A stretch of 42,249 nt of DNA, from assembly GCA_046346965.1 (NCBI GenBank), contig JAXMHB010000025.1, positions 1 to 42,249 of the forward strand, given 5' to 3'. Shown piece after piece: positions 1 to 9,032 of this stretch. Position numbers and translations under genes: made by a program. Origin of the DNA: JAXMHB01 sp046346965. GTDB taxonomy: Bacteria > Pseudomonadota > Gammaproteobacteria > Xanthomonadales > SZUA-5. Below the pieces are notes generated by a model. It saw only the letters and a list, made by a program, of their open reading frames with translations, searched no databases and was not told the DNA's origin. The first letter of the stretch is position 1, and the number at the start of each line of letters is the position of its first letter.

Positions 1-1
1 T

Positions 2-883
2 GTCGCCGGCATCCAGGCGCGACGCGTGTGGGACGAGGGCACGGTGCCGTCCGACGCGGCCGCGCTGGCGGCGGAAAAGGCGCTGGCCGAAGCCGGCATC
101 GATCGCGACAAGGTCGGCATCCTGGTCAACACCTCGGTGTGTCGCGACTTCCTGGAACCATCGACGGCCAGCATCGTTGCCGGCAAGCTGAAGCTGCCGG
201 AGCACTGCCAGAACTTCGACGTCGGCAATGCCTGCCTCGCCTTCCTGAATGGCATGGACATCGCCGCCGGCATGATCGAGCGCGGCGATATCGAGTACGC
301 GCTGATCGTCGATGGCGAGTGCAGCCGCTTCATCACCGAAAAGACCATCGAGCGCCTGTCGCAGCCGGGCGTCACCGCGGAGCAGTTCCGCGACGAGTTC
401 GCCTCGCTGACGCTGGGTTCCGGCGGCGTGGCGATGCTGCTGGCCAATGCCGATCTGTACCCCGATGGCCATCGTTATCTGGGCAGCGTGTCGCGCTCGG
501 CCACGCAGTTCTCCAAGCTGTGCGCCGGCAACATCGACCGCATGGTCACCGACACCAAGACGCTGCTGGTCGAGGGCCTGAAGCTGGCCGGCAAGACCTT
601 CATCGCCGCGCGCCAGATGTTCGGCTGGGCGGTCAGCGAGATCGACGAGTTCGTCATCCACCAGGTCAGCCGCGTGCACACCGAGGAACTGGTCAAGGTG
701 CTCGGCATCGATCCGCGCAAGGTACTGACCATCTTCCCCGAGTTCGGCAACATCGGCCCGGCCTCGCTGCCGACCGCGCTGAGCAAACTGGAACAAACCG
801 GCCGTCTGGTGAAGGGCAAGCGCGTGGCGCTGCTCGGCATCGGCTCCGGGCTCAATTGCTCAATGGCGGAAGTGGTTTGGTGA
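2..883 (+). CDS. oleA: OleA, acyl-CoA head-to-head condensing enzyme (5' end outside window)
   Basis: Thiolase-superfamily enzyme of long-chain olefin synthesis. OleA joins two fatty acyl-CoAs by non-decarboxylative Claisen condensation to a 2-alkyl-3-ketoacid in the cytoplasm. The frame is open to the left edge; the 293 residues seen are short of the roughly 340 of Xanthomonas OleA, so about 45 N-terminal residues lie outside. Visible features are the active-site cysteine in VGNACLAF, the glutamate of RDFLEPSTA contributed across the dimer, the histidine of VIHQVSR, the asparagine of GNIGPAS, and the ending GIGSGLNCSMAEVVW, which I recall as typical of OleA. It is distinguished from FabH by the EPSTASIV and NCSMAEVVW segments. 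The internal GTG at 26 is not a credible start because coding continues upstream. oleB, oleC and oleD do not follow. Confidence 0.93.
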   Translation, partial: VAGIQARRVWDEGTVPSDAAALAAEKALAEAGIDRDKVGILVNTSVCRDFLEPSTASIVAGKLKLPEHCQNFDVGNACLAFLNGMDIAAGMIERGDIEYALIVDGECSRFITEKTIERLSQPGVTAEQFRDEFASLTLGSGGVAMLLANADLYPDGHRYLGSVSRSATQFSKLCAGNIDRMVTDTKTLLVEGLKLAGKTFIAARQMFGWAVSEIDEFVIHQVSRVHTEELVKVLGIDPRKVLTIFPEFGNIGPASLPTALSKLEQTGRLVKGKRVALLGIGSGLNCSMAEVVW

Positions 884-887
884 AGCG

Positions 888-1052
888 CGGAAAAGGGGAA
901 AGGGAAAACGGAAAAGGGTAGAGGCGGGTGCGGCGAGTCTGGGCCGTCGCATGCACGCTCTGCCTTTTGCGCTCTTGCTCCTGCAGGCCCGCGGCGCCGA
1001 CGATCGGGGAGGCGCGCATCTTGCCCAACCTTTTTCCCTTTCCCCTTTTCCC
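888..1052. repeat. Inverted repeat of purine-rich tract in the oleA/TMEM43 gap
   Basis: Bases 888-911 are a G/A tract of alternating GGAAAAGGGGAAAGGG type. Bases 1029-1052 are its reverse complement with 22 of 24 positions matching. The arms are 117 bases apart, starting 5 bases after the oleA stop. It could form a long stem downstream of oleA, but lacks the short loop and T-run of an ordinary terminator. Nothing else is recognised in the 235-base gap. Confidence 0.7.
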
Positions 1053-1118
1053 ACTCTTCAGTCTCGCAAACGACACGTCTAAGCTTGCGCGCCTGTTCCT
1101 CGTACAGAGCTCGCGCTG

Positions 1119-2283
1119 ATGGTCGTTGAACGCACGCATATCTCTTGGTGGAGCCGGCTGAAGCAGTCCTTCATCGGCTTTCTGGTGTCCTTCCTGATCG
1201 TGTTCGCGGCGCTGGCCTTGCTCGCGTGGAACGAGCACCGCACGCTGAAAACCTACAAGGGGCTCAAGGCTGCGGGCGATGCGGTGGTCAGCATCGACGC
1301 CGGCCGCGTCGACGGCGCGCAGAACGGCAAACTGGTCTACGTCAGCGCCAAAGTCGACAGCCAGGAAGGCCTGAGCGACCCGGATTTCGACATCGCAGCC
1401 ACCGGGTTGGTGCTCAAGCGCTCGGTCGAGATGTACCAGTGGAAAGAGAAGAAGGAGACCAAGGAGGAGCAGAAGCTCGGCGGCGGCACCGAGCGCGTCA
1501 CCACCTACCGCTACGAGAAGGTCTGGGACGACGATCTGATCGATTCCAGCGATTTTCGCGAGAGCGGTCACGACAACCCGCGCCAGATGCGGTATCGGGA
1601 CGCGCGTTTTGCCGTCAGCGACGCGCGCATCGGCGCCTGGCGTGCCGACGACAGCGTGCTCGACGCCCTCGACAGCCAGCCGCTGCAGCTGGCCGAGGCT
1701 GGCGAAGTTCCCCGACAGCCGTGCGCGCCGATGCGCGAACGCTGCGCCGGCAAGGGCTCGCTCAGCGCACCGCAGATTGGCGATCTGCGCGTGCGCTTCT
1801 CGCGGTGCCGGTGCAGGAGGCCTCCTTGATCGCCGAAGTCGCCGGCGAGGGCTTCAAGGCCTGGCAGAGCCCGGCCGGTACCGAGGTCTATCTGGTCGAG
1901 AGCAGCCGCCACGCGCCCGCCGAACTGGTCGCGCACGCGCAAAGCAGCAATAGCCTGATCGGCTGGCTGCTGCGAGGACTCGGTTTCATCCTGCTGTGGG
2001 TGGCCTTCTCGATGATGCTGGCGCCGCTGTCCACGCTGGTCAGCGTACGCACCCGCTGGGGCGGCTGGTCGGCACCGCCACCGGCGTCGTCGCCTTCGTC
2101 CTCGCCGCACTGCTGGCGAGCGTCACCATCGTGCTGTCGTGGATCTTCGTGCGCCCGATCTGGGCGGTCTCGGTGGTCCTGGCGATCGTCGCCGTGATCG
2201 CGATGTGGTCGCGCCGGAACGCGCGCCCGGCCGCCGCGCCGGCCTATGCCCCGCCACCACCGCCGCCACCACCGCCGCGCTAA
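1119..2283 (+). pseudogene. TMEM43 family membrane protein, broken by two frameshifts
   Basis: Homologous to TMEM43/DUF1625-type membrane proteins, whose bacterial function is unknown. The N-terminus has a membrane segment (FIGFLVSFLIVFAALALLAW) after WWSRLKQS, followed by a long polar region. The family C-terminus, with several membrane helices (LLRGLGFILLWVAFSMMLAPL and VVAFVLAALLASVTIVLSWI), is present but in other frames. The frame changes near 1800, where RVRFS should run into AVPVQEASLIAEV, and again near 2050, where STLVSV should run into LGRLVGTATGVV. Each fits the loss of one base. The protein ends in a polyproline tail. Both indels leave all conserved segments intact, so sequencing error or a very recent mutation is as likely as a real dead gene. 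The start ATG has only a weak ribosome site. Confidence 0.75.
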
Positions 2284-2292
2284 CGACGGGAT

Positions 2293-2973
2293 TCAGCGAT
2301 CGCCGCTGAGCGCGGCCTTCAAAGCGGACAACTCGGCCCCGAGTTGGCGCGGATCGCTCAGCGTGTCGAGCAATTCGGCGCGGATGCCGGCCTGCAGGCG
2401 CTCGCGCAGTCGCTTGACCTGCACCGCAACGGTATTGGCCGGCAGACCGAGCTGCGCGGCAAGGGCGCGATAGGCGCCGGCGTCGGGCGCCTCGATCAGC
2501 CACGGCGCCAGCGCGGCATAGCGCTCGGCCTGTCCGGCGGCCTCGCACTGGTCACGCAGGTGCGCCAGCGCACGGCCGATCACTTCGAGTGCAAAGACGC
2601 GGTCGAAGGCACGCTCCGGGCCGAGCCCGTCGGCCCGATCGGCGAGCGCCTCGATCGGTTCGTGATCGACGCCGCCGCCGCGCCGCAGGGTCGCAGCGGC
2701 ATCGGCCGCATTGGCCAGGAAGCCTTTGAGCGCGGCCAGCAGAAAGCTGCGGAAGCGTCCGCGCGCGGGATCGGCAGCGAGGTCATAGCGCTTCTCCAGC
2801 AGCTTCAGGAAGAAGGCCTGGGTCAGATCCTCGGCCTGTGCCGGCTGTAGCCAGCGCACGTAGGCGAGCACCGGTGCGCGATAGCTGCGGCAGAGCTCGG
2901 CAAAGGCGGCGGCGCCGACGGCAGGGTCGCGCGCAGCCAGGATCAAACTCCAGCGCGTGGTGTGAAAGCTCAT
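2293..2973 (-). CDS. ECF-type RNA polymerase sigma factor
   Basis: Sigma-70 family factor of 226 residues in the ECF-like group often found next to Ser/Thr kinase genes. Region 2 begins FHTTRWSLILAARD and contains EDLTQAFFLKLLEK and GRFRSFLLAALKGFLAN. Region 4 is the helix-turn-helix around AYRALAAQLGLPANTVAVQVKRLRERL, close to the C-terminus. The ATG at 2973 overlaps the TGA of the upstream kinase gene (ATGA), so the two should be translationally coupled. No anti-sigma factor gene is adjacent; the kinase is the obvious candidate regulator. By analogy with characterised kinase-controlled ECF factors (EcfP/PknT in Vibrio), phosphorylation may switch it on, but no phosphosite can be assigned here. 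A longer N-terminus is possible in frame but would lie inside the kinase gene. Confidence 0.88.
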   Translation of the reverse strand: MSFHTTRWSLILAARDPAVGAAAFAELCRSYRAPVLAYVRWLQPAQAEDLTQAFFLKLLEKRYDLAADPARGRFRSFLLAALKGFLANAADAAATLRRGGGVDHEPIEALADRADGLGPERAFDRVFALEVIGRALAHLRDQCEAAGQAERYAALAPWLIEAPDAGAYRALAAQLGLPANTVAVQVKRLRERLQAGIRAELLDTLSDPRQLGAELSALKAALSGDR

Positions 2974-5357
2974 GGCGCGGTGGCGCTGGCTGCGGGCAGG
3001 TCGAGCGCCTGCCGCAGCGCCTGCAGACGCGGGTCGCGGGTCAAGGCCGCCAGATCTGGCGACGGATTGGCCAGCCATTCCCACAGGCGCGGATCGTTGG
3101 CGCGTGCCATCTGCTCCAGGGCGTCGAGCGCGCGCGCACGATCACCGGTGGCCAGATAAGCCGTCGCCCAAGCGCGATCACTGATCGGATCGCCGCTGGC
3201 CTGGCGACGTTGCAGTGCCAGCAACAGCGCACGCGCTTGCTCGGGGCGATCGGCGCAGGCCGCAGCGCCGATCATGCCGGCCTGCAATTCGTCGACGGCA
3301 GGCGCCAGCGCGCCGGCATGCTGCCAACGCCCGATGGCGTCCGCGCAACGGCGCAGTGCCTGCAGCGTCAGTGCCTGCGCGCGTAGGCCTTGCCAATCGT
3401 CTGGATCCAGCCGCAGCAGGCGCTCGCTCGCCGCCAGTGCCTGTTCGGGGCGGCCGGCATGCAGCAAGGCGAGCGTGAGCGCCGTCCATGCGCGCGGCGC
3501 ATCCGGCTCGATGCGCACCAGCCGCGAGGCATGGTCGACGCCGCGTTCGCGGTCGCCCAGCGTCATTTGGTAGTTGGCCGCTGCGAGTTGCGCGTCGCCC
3601 AGTCCTGGCTCCAGCCGCAGGGCCTGATCGATATCCGCGCGGCAGCCTGCCCAGTCATGTTCGGCGCAACGCAGTTCGCTGCGCAGCACCAGGGCGTAGG
3701 CGTGTTCGGCATCGACTGCCAGGGCCTGGTCGACCAGCGGCCGCACGCTGGCCTGCCACCAGCTCAGCGGTTTCTGCGTCAACTGCATTTCGCTGCGATA
3801 GACCTCGGCCATCGCCAGCGTCGCCAGGGCGTACTCCGGGTCCAATGCCTGCGCACGGCGCAGCAATGCACGCGCCTGGCTCAGGCCCTCCGGACTCTGC
3901 GCTTGCGCCAGCCGACGCGCCTGCTCCACCGCCTGGATGGCATCCGGGCTGTCGCTGCGGTGACGCAGCAGGCGCGCGCGCTCCGCGCCGGCCAGCGTCA
4001 CCAGCAGGCGCTCGCTGATGCCCACCGCGAGCTCGTCCACCACGGCCAGCAACTGATCCGGATCGCGATCGAATTCAGCCGACCAGCGCTGCACGCCGGT
4101 CGCCGTGTCCACCAGTTCGGCCATCACGCGCACGCCGTCCGCGGTGGGACGCAGCGTGCAGGCGAGCAAGTGCGATGCGCGCAGCTCCTCGCCCACCCGG
4201 CTCGCGCTATGGCCGCGCAGCGGAAAGCTGGAGCTGCGCGCAATCACGGTGAGCGCGCGCAATCGGCTCAGCCGATGGATCAGTTCCTCGGCCAGCACAT
4301 CGCCCGCCAGCCGCGTGTCCGCGCGCTCGCCGTACACCTCGCACGGCAGGACTGCCACCGTGGCCAGTGTCTGTTGTCCGGCCAGAATCCGCTCCAGCGC
4401 GTCGTCACTGTGCAGCCACAGGGATAGCCCCGCCGCCACGCTCAGCAGTGCCGCAAACGCGAGCCAGCGCAGCCAACGCGTCGGCCGTGGCGCCTCGAAC
4501 AAGGTGCCCAGCGCTGCGGGTCGCGCCGCGGCGAGCAGCGCGCGGGGCTCAGCCACTGGGCCTGGCGGTGGCACGGCGAGCGCCGGCCGCTCCAGGGCCT
4601 CGAGCAGCGCCGGCGCGCTGGCGAAGCGCAGGTCGGCGGATTTGGCCAACAAACCGGCCAACAAGCCTTGCAGCCCAGCGCTCTCGGGCGGCAGCCGCGG
4701 CAGCGGCGCGTGCAGATGCTGCATGCCCACCGCCCAGGCGTCATCGCCGACAAAGGGAGGCGCGCCGGTCAGCAGTTCGTACAGCACGATCCCCAGGCTG
4801 TAGAGGTCGGCACGACCATCCACTGGCAGGGACTGCCACAGTTCGGGTGCCATGTAGGTCGGCGTGCCAGCCAGCGCCAGGCCTGCGGTGCTGCCGTCGA
4901 TGCGACGTGCAATGCCGAAGTCGGCGAGCACCCAGTGGCCGGCCGGGTGGCGAAGCAGATTGGCCGGCTTGACGTCCCGATGCACCAATCCATGGGCGTG
5001 CACACAGGCGAGTGCGCTGGCGATCTGCCGCAGCAAGGCCAGCGCCGCGGCCGCATCCAGACGCATGCCAGCGGCGCTGCCGCCGTCGAGGTACTCCAGT
5101 GCCAGATAGGCCTGACCTTGATGGATGCCGACGTCGTGGACCGCCTGGATGTTGGGATGACGCAGCCGCGCAGCGATCTGGCCTTCGCGGATGAAGCGCT
5201 CGACGAAGCCGGGATCCGCCTGTGCCAGCTGCGGGTCGAGCACCTTCAGCGCGACGCGGCGCTGCAGCGAGTACTGCAGCGCCAGGTACACGCGCGCCAT
5301 GCCGCCACGCCCGAGCTCGCGCTCGATGCGGTAGCCGGGGATCTCCAGGCCTGTCAC
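2970..5357 (-). CDS. Transmembrane Ser/Thr protein kinase with FlgO-like and TPR domains
   Basis: PknB-type kinase of 795 residues. From the N-terminus: glycine loop GRGGMARV (about 16-23), lysine of VALKVL (38), HRDVKPAN (126-133), DFG (146-148) and the APE motif. A single membrane helix follows (WLAFAALLSVAAGLSLWL, around 290-310). Outside it are a TolB/FlgO-like domain (TLATVAVLPCEV...) resembling that of CadC or adenylate cyclase-linked proteins, and then several TPR repeats. The kinase should be cytoplasmic and the TPR part periplasmic. I chose the GTG at 5357 because it lies 4 bases after the stop of the upstream gene and just before GLEIPGYRIERELG, a typical kinase start; an open frame continues further upstream but is unlike kinases. 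It overlaps the sigma factor gene by ATGA. Confidence 0.9.
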   Translation of the reverse strand: MTGLEIPGYRIERELGRGGMARVYLALQYSLQRRVALKVLDPQLAQADPGFVERFIREGQIAARLRHPNIQAVHDVGIHQGQAYLALEYLDGGSAAGMRLDAAAALALLRQIASALACVHAHGLVHRDVKPANLLRHPAGHWVLADFGIARRIDGSTAGLALAGTPTYMAPELWQSLPVDGRADLYSLGIVLYELLTGAPPFVGDDAWAVGMQHLHAPLPRLPPESAGLQGLLAGLLAKSADLRFASAPALLEALERPALAVPPPGPVAEPRALLAAARPAALGTLFEAPRPTRWLRWLAFAALLSVAAGLSLWLHSDDALERILAGQQTLATVAVLPCEVYGERADTRLAGDVLAEELIHRLSRLRALTVIARSSSFPLRGHSASRVGEELRASHLLACTLRPTADGVRVMAELVDTATGVQRWSAEFDRDPDQLLAVVDELAVGISERLLVTLAGAERARLLRHRSDSPDAIQAVEQARRLAQAQSPEGLSQARALLRRAQALDPEYALATLAMAEVYRSEMQLTQKPLSWWQASVRPLVDQALAVDAEHAYALVLRSELRCAEHDWAGCRADIDQALRLEPGLGDAQLAAANYQMTLGDRERGVDHASRLVRIEPDAPRAWTALTLALLHAGRPEQALAASERLLRLDPDDWQGLRAQALTLQALRRCADAIGRWQHAGALAPAVDELQAGMIGAAACADRPEQARALLLALQRRQASGDPISDRAWATAYLATGDRARALDALEQMARANDPRLWEWLANPSPDLAALTRDPRLQALRQALDLPAASATAP

Positions 5358-5361
5358 CGGG

Positions 5362-6675
5362 TCAGTGCGCGCTGGCGTAGCTGAACTCCCACACCTTGCC
5401 GCGGGCGCGATCGAGTGGGCGCATCCGCACCACTTGGGTTGCCGAGTCGATCTGCATCTCGTGAGCGCTGCTACGCAGCGAGGCCTCGCGTTCGGCGAAG
5501 GCGCGCTCGGCGGCGGAGGCATCCAGGCCGCGCAAGTGCATGGCCAGGTTCAACAGCCGCAGGCGGCCGTCGAGATCGAGCTGCCGATGGTAGTAGGGGT
5601 CGTAGTCCACCATCAGATCGCCGAGCAAACAGCTCGGTGGGTCGAACAGCCATTCCTCCATGCTGCAGGCGAGCGGCTGCAGCGCCGGGCCGGCGGCGCG
5701 CGCCCGCACTCGCGCTAGATGCGCCTCGCCGCAGTAGCGCGCCAGCGTCCTCGCGACGATGGCATCGCGGTGCGCCGGGTTGTCGAACAGGCTGCCGAGG
5801 CGGCCCAGCAGGGTCGTCTCGCCGTTGACCGCCAGCACCACGTCGGCGCCGAGCACCTGCGCCGAGGCCTGGTAGGACTGGAACTCGGCGTGGACGATCG
5901 GGCACAACTGCAGTTCACGGTCGTCCAGCGGCGCGAAGGTCTGCGGGCACGGCGGCGAGTAGTCGGCCGGCAGTTCCGCCAGGATGTCGGCGTACAGCGT
6001 CGTGCCGCCGCTGACGAACGCCGTGCCGAGCATGTCCAGGATCAGCATGTCGGTCTGGCCCCGCAGCCGGCGCCAGCCGGCGACATGGCGACACAACTGA
6101 TCCAGCGCCGCCGCGCTGTCGCCGTCGACGTGCTTGAGCGCAATCGACATCAGCAACTGATTGAAATAGCCGCTGACCGGCATGATCGGCGAGTCCACCC
6201 GCAGCGGGCCGTCGTAGCGGTAGTAGTCGTAGTCCAGCAGCCGCTCACCCCGCGCCAGTCGCGCGCCCGCTTGCGCCAGATGCTCGCGCACCGCATCGGT
6301 GTGCGCCCGCACCGCGCTCAAGCATTGGCCGCCCCAGCTCGTACACACCTCTTTCAGCGCCGGCGGCAGGGCTGGATAGGCCGGGTACTCCGCGCCGGCC
6401 TGCAGCGAGTAGCCATCCAGCAAGGTCCGGCCGCTCACTTTGGCCATCTGCTCGGCGGCCACGCGCTCCCAGTCGCTCTCCGGCACATCCCGGTCAAAAC
6501 TCTGCAGCAGGGCAAAGGCATTGCGCTCCCCGGTCAGCGCAGCCGGCTGACTGAGCATGGTGACCGCGGCCACGTCCTCGGCGCGCAGCCGCGGCAACCA
6601 GCCACTGGCCACCAGTGCCATCCACGACAAAGGCAGGCCCAACAGCACGGCGAGCAGTTTCCAGCGACGCTTCAT
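5362..6675 (-). CDS. Unknown N-terminally anchored protein, first gene of kinase/sigma operon
   Basis: Protein of 437 residues that I do not recognise. It starts MKRRWKLLAVLLGLPLSWMAL, a signal peptide or membrane anchor, so the rest is probably periplasmic. The body is mostly helical with no catalytic motif I can name; it has scattered cysteines (CTSWGGQC, CPQTF, CSMEEW) that could pair in the periplasm. A good ribosome site (AGGAG, 7 bases before ATG) supports the start. The stop lies 4 bases before the kinase GTG, so it forms an operon with the kinase and sigma factor. Inference: it may be the sensory or ligand-binding partner of the kinase's periplasmic TPR domain. That rests only on position and predicted location. 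Confidence 0.8.
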   Translation of the reverse strand: MKRRWKLLAVLLGLPLSWMALVASGWLPRLRAEDVAAVTMLSQPAALTGERNAFALLQSFDRDVPESDWERVAAEQMAKVSGRTLLDGYSLQAGAEYPAYPALPPALKEVCTSWGGQCLSAVRAHTDAVREHLAQAGARLARGERLLDYDYYRYDGPLRVDSPIMPVSGYFNQLLMSIALKHVDGDSAAALDQLCRHVAGWRRLRGQTDMLILDMLGTAFVSGGTTLYADILAELPADYSPPCPQTFAPLDDRELQLCPIVHAEFQSYQASAQVLGADVVLAVNGETTLLGRLGSLFDNPAHRDAIVARTLARYCGEAHLARVRARAAGPALQPLACSMEEWLFDPPSCLLGDLMVDYDPYYHRQLDLDGRLRLLNLAMHLRGLDASAAERAFAEREASLRSSAHEMQIDSATQVVRMRPLDRARGKVWEFSYASAH

Positions 6676-7015
6676 GTCCGACTCCTGTGTGTCCTTGTGC
6701 TTTTTTGAGGAAGCTCGTGCGTGGGGGCAGAAGCGGGGCGAGGGTCAGGGGGCGGGGGACCAGCAGAGCAGCGCTTGCCTGGCTGGTCTGTATGAACCGA
6801 GTCCCGAGTCCCGGGTCCCGAGTCCCGGGTCCCGTTTGCCCCTACGACCCCATGTTTGGCAAGAATCGCTGTCTCGCCTTAGGCGCGATTCCTCGTTCTG
6901 CAAACTGGGGACAGCGCAACGCAGGCGCCACATGGCTGGTCCCCCACCCCGCTTTTGCTCTTCCGCACGGATGCTTGGCAAGCGCTTCCTTAAGCAACCC
7001 GCGGCGCCGATGACA
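6676..7015. repeat. Intergenic mosaic with heptad tract (GAGTCCC/GGGTCCC)5
   Basis: This 340-base gap has no credible gene. Positions 6799-6833 are five perfect 7-base units (GAGTCCC, GAGTCCC, GGGTCCC, GAGTCCC, GGGTCCC). Flanking it, GCGGGGGACCAGC (6752-6764) is inverted as GCTGGTCCCCCACC (6935-6948). Pieces such as ATGTTTGGCAAG and CCCCGCTTTTGC recur in other gaps of this window (near 7.55, 7.98, 24.15 and 30.6 kb), so the gap is assembled from recurring modules. Confidence 0.75.
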
Positions 7016-7480
7016 TCAATCCAGCGCCAGAGTCAGGTACAGGCTGTTCGGATCCAGTCGGTAGTCGGCGAAAGGCGCGCACGGCAGGAAGCCGGCGGCC
7101 AGATACAGGCGGGTGGCGGCCTCGAAGGCGGGCTGCGTGCCGGTTTCCAAGCTCAGGCGGCGATAGCCGCGCGCGCGGGCCATTGCAATCAGATGCGCCA
7201 GCATGGCTTTGCCCGCACCGCGCCCGCGCAGTGCCTGTGGGGTTCGCATCGATTTGATCTCGGCGTGTGTGGGATCGAGTTCCTTCAGCGCACCGCTGGC
7301 GAGCAGCGTGTCGCCCTCCCAGGCGGTCCAAAAGCTGACGTCCGGCGCGCGCAGTCGATCGAGATCGAGCGCATGCACACTTTCCGGCGGTGACTGCGCA
7401 TGCATATCGGCCAGATGCTCTTCCAGCAGCGCATGCACCTGCGGATGGCTGAGGTCGTCGCGTTCTATACGCATGGCCAT
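7016..7480 (-). CDS. GNAT family N-acetyltransferase (YsnE/YitI-like)
   Basis: Acetyltransferase of 154 residues using acetyl-CoA; the substrate cannot be told. The core runs from LDPTHAEIKSMRT, through the acetyl-CoA pyrophosphate loop ALRGRGAGKAML, to YRRLSLETGTQPAFEAATRLYLAAGF, the pattern of the YsnE/YitI-like subgroup. The ATG at 7480 is preferred (another ATG lies two codons later) because upstream codons run into the intergenic repeats and have no GNAT character. No strong ribosome site is seen. The gene stands alone, with repeat-filled gaps on both sides. Confidence 0.85.
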   Translation of the reverse strand: MAMRIERDDLSHPQVHALLEEHLADMHAQSPPESVHALDLDRLRAPDVSFWTAWEGDTLLASGALKELDPTHAEIKSMRTPQALRGRGAGKAMLAHLIAMARARGYRRLSLETGTQPAFEAATRLYLAAGFLPCAPFADYRLDPNSLYLTLALD

Positions 7481-7615
7481 GGCGGACTCGCTGTGCGGTG
7501 ATCCGCGCAGGCTACGAAATGGCGCGCGCCGGGGCCAGGGAAGCGCTTGCCAAACATGCGCATGACGAAAAGGTTTGCGCGGCATCAGCAAGCTGCAGCG
7601 GCTCCGGGAAGACCC

Positions 7616-7749
7616 TGCGTGCGACGGGCCTTTCCGCGCCGGCGGCCGCGGCTTTGGCCGTCCAAACGACGACAAGCGCCGGGCGCCTCGCGTAGGCGGC
7701 GGAGTCGCCATGCCATGCATCAGGGACGCGAAGGACCCGGCCTACGGCA
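7616..7749. repeat. Dispersed intergenic repeat, copy 1 of direct pair
   Basis: A 134-base unit repeated almost perfectly at 7798-7931 (offset 182). It contains GCGACGGGCC, CAAGCGCCGGGCGCCTCGCG and GGGACGCGAAGGACCCGGCC. Read on the other strand it matches the framework of the tandem units at 41.7-42.2 kb. Open frames across it are side effects of its high GC. Apart from these two copies, nothing else is seen in the 649-base gap between 7481 and 8129. Confidence 0.85.
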
Positions 7750-7797
7750 GACAAGCACAAGTCAGGTAGCGCGGCTCCGTGCGCGCCAGCGACCCCT

Positions 7798-7931
7798 TGC
7801 GTGCGACGGGCCTTTTCGCGCCGGCGGCCGCGGCTTTGGCCGTCCAGACGACGACAAGCGCCGGGCGCCTCGCGTAGGCGGCGGAGTCGGCATGCCATGC
7901 ATCAGGGACGCGAAGGACCCGGCCTACGGCA
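7798..7931. repeat. Dispersed intergenic repeat, copy 2 of direct pair
   Basis: Second copy of the unit at 7616-7749, differing by only a few substitutions (for example CTTTTCG for CTTTCCG). The 48-base linker between the copies carries GTAGCGCGGCTCCGTGCG, which is inverted relative to the CGCACGGAGCCGCGCTAC that precedes each unit at the right end of the window. Confidence 0.85.
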
Positions 7932-8129
7932 AAGGCACCCACGACGGCGCCACGCCAGCACCACGGTCCTTGTGCCCCGCCCCCCTGACCCTCGACCCGC
8001 TTTTGCGTCGGCGCACACGTGGTCGCCCAGAATGTCCCCGAACGCAGGCTATTGATGCCTATCAAGATGTGACGCAGCTCTCAGGAATACCCTGAAGCTC
8101 ACTGACCCTGCCGCGAACGAGTGAACGTC

Positions 8130-9008
8130 ATGCCCGTCGATCTGTTTCGGTCGTCCAACCATCGCTGCATTGCGTTCAACGATCTGGTGCGCGGTGAGGA
8201 TGGCGTCCAGGCCAACCAGTTTCTGATCCTGCACGATCAGTACTCGGCGCTGATCGATCCGGGTGGCGCGCTGCTGTACACGCCGGTGTCTCTGGCGGTC
8301 GGTCGCTTCATCGCCTTGAAGAGTCTGACCTGGATACTGGCCTCGCATCAGGACCCGGACGTGATCGGCTCGGCCGACCGCTGGCTGATGTACACCAGCG
8401 CCACCATCGCCTGCTCCAAGCTCTGGGGGCGTTTCGTGCCGCACAGCGTGCCGCACTATGTCGACACCGGCGGCCAGGATCGCTATCTGCTGATTCCCGA
8501 CGAGGGCGCGGATCTGGCGATGGGCGATGCCGTACTGAAGGCGCTGCCGGCGCACTTCCTGCACTCGGTGGGCAATTTCCAGTTCTACGACCCGATCAGC
8601 AAGATCCTGTTCACCGGCGACCTCGGCGCCTCGATGGTGGACGAGTTCACGCCGGTGGACGCCCGCGGCTTCGATGCCCACATTCCGGCGATGGCGGGCT
8701 TCCATCGGCGCTACATGGCGAGCAATCGCGCCTGCCAGATCTGGGCCGACATGGTGCAGAACATGGATATCGAGATGATCGTGCCGCAGCACGGTCGACC
8801 GATCGCCGGCACCGCTGCGGTACGCCGCTTCATCGACTGGATCCGCCATCTGGAGTGCGGCACCGATCTGATGGTCGGGCCCGGTCGCTTCCGCGACGGC
8901 TCGCGCCCGGCGGCGGATGCCCACCCGCTGCAGGCACGGCCGATCCGGGCACAGGTCGGCGTCGCCGGCCCGACGGTCACGCCTTTCGAGGGCCTGGGCA
9001 AGCGCTGA
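8130..9008 (+). CDS. ODP-type di-iron/MBL-fold protein
   Basis: Metallo-beta-lactamase-fold protein of 292 residues matching the oxygen-binding di-iron protein (ODP) group, some members of which sense oxygen or redox state. Visible landmarks are the start MPVDLFRSSNHRCIAF, then GVQANQFLIL, the metal-site segments ASHQDPDVIGS, HFLHSVGNFQFYDP and LFTGDLGAS, and the histidine of PQHGRPIAG. The classical HxHxDH motif is replaced by HQDPD, as expected for ODP rather than hydrolases. The ATG at 8130 fits the family start; a GTG nine bases earlier is possible. No output domain (methyl-accepting, GGDEF or histidine kinase) is fused, so any sensory role would need a partner. Confidence 0.85.
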   Translation: MPVDLFRSSNHRCIAFNDLVRGEDGVQANQFLILHDQYSALIDPGGALLYTPVSLAVGRFIALKSLTWILASHQDPDVIGSADRWLMYTSATIACSKLWGRFVPHSVPHYVDTGGQDRYLLIPDEGADLAMGDAVLKALPAHFLHSVGNFQFYDPISKILFTGDLGASMVDEFTPVDARGFDAHIPAMAGFHRRYMASNRACQIWADMVQNMDIEMIVPQHGRPIAGTAAVRRFIDWIRHLECGTDLMVGPGRFRDGSRPAADAHPLQARPIRAQVGVAGPTVTPFEGLGKR

Positions 9009-9032
9009 TCGCTGGCGAGAACTGCCGGGACG

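Noticed and set aside
6799..6833. Heptad tract considered as telomere-like or replication origin repeat
   Set aside because: Only five units, found in several gaps, with no dnaA boxes or replication genes nearby.
7616..7931. Direct repeats considered as a CRISPR array
   Set aside because: Only two copies of a 134-base unit with one 48-base linker; no short regular repeats and no cas genes.
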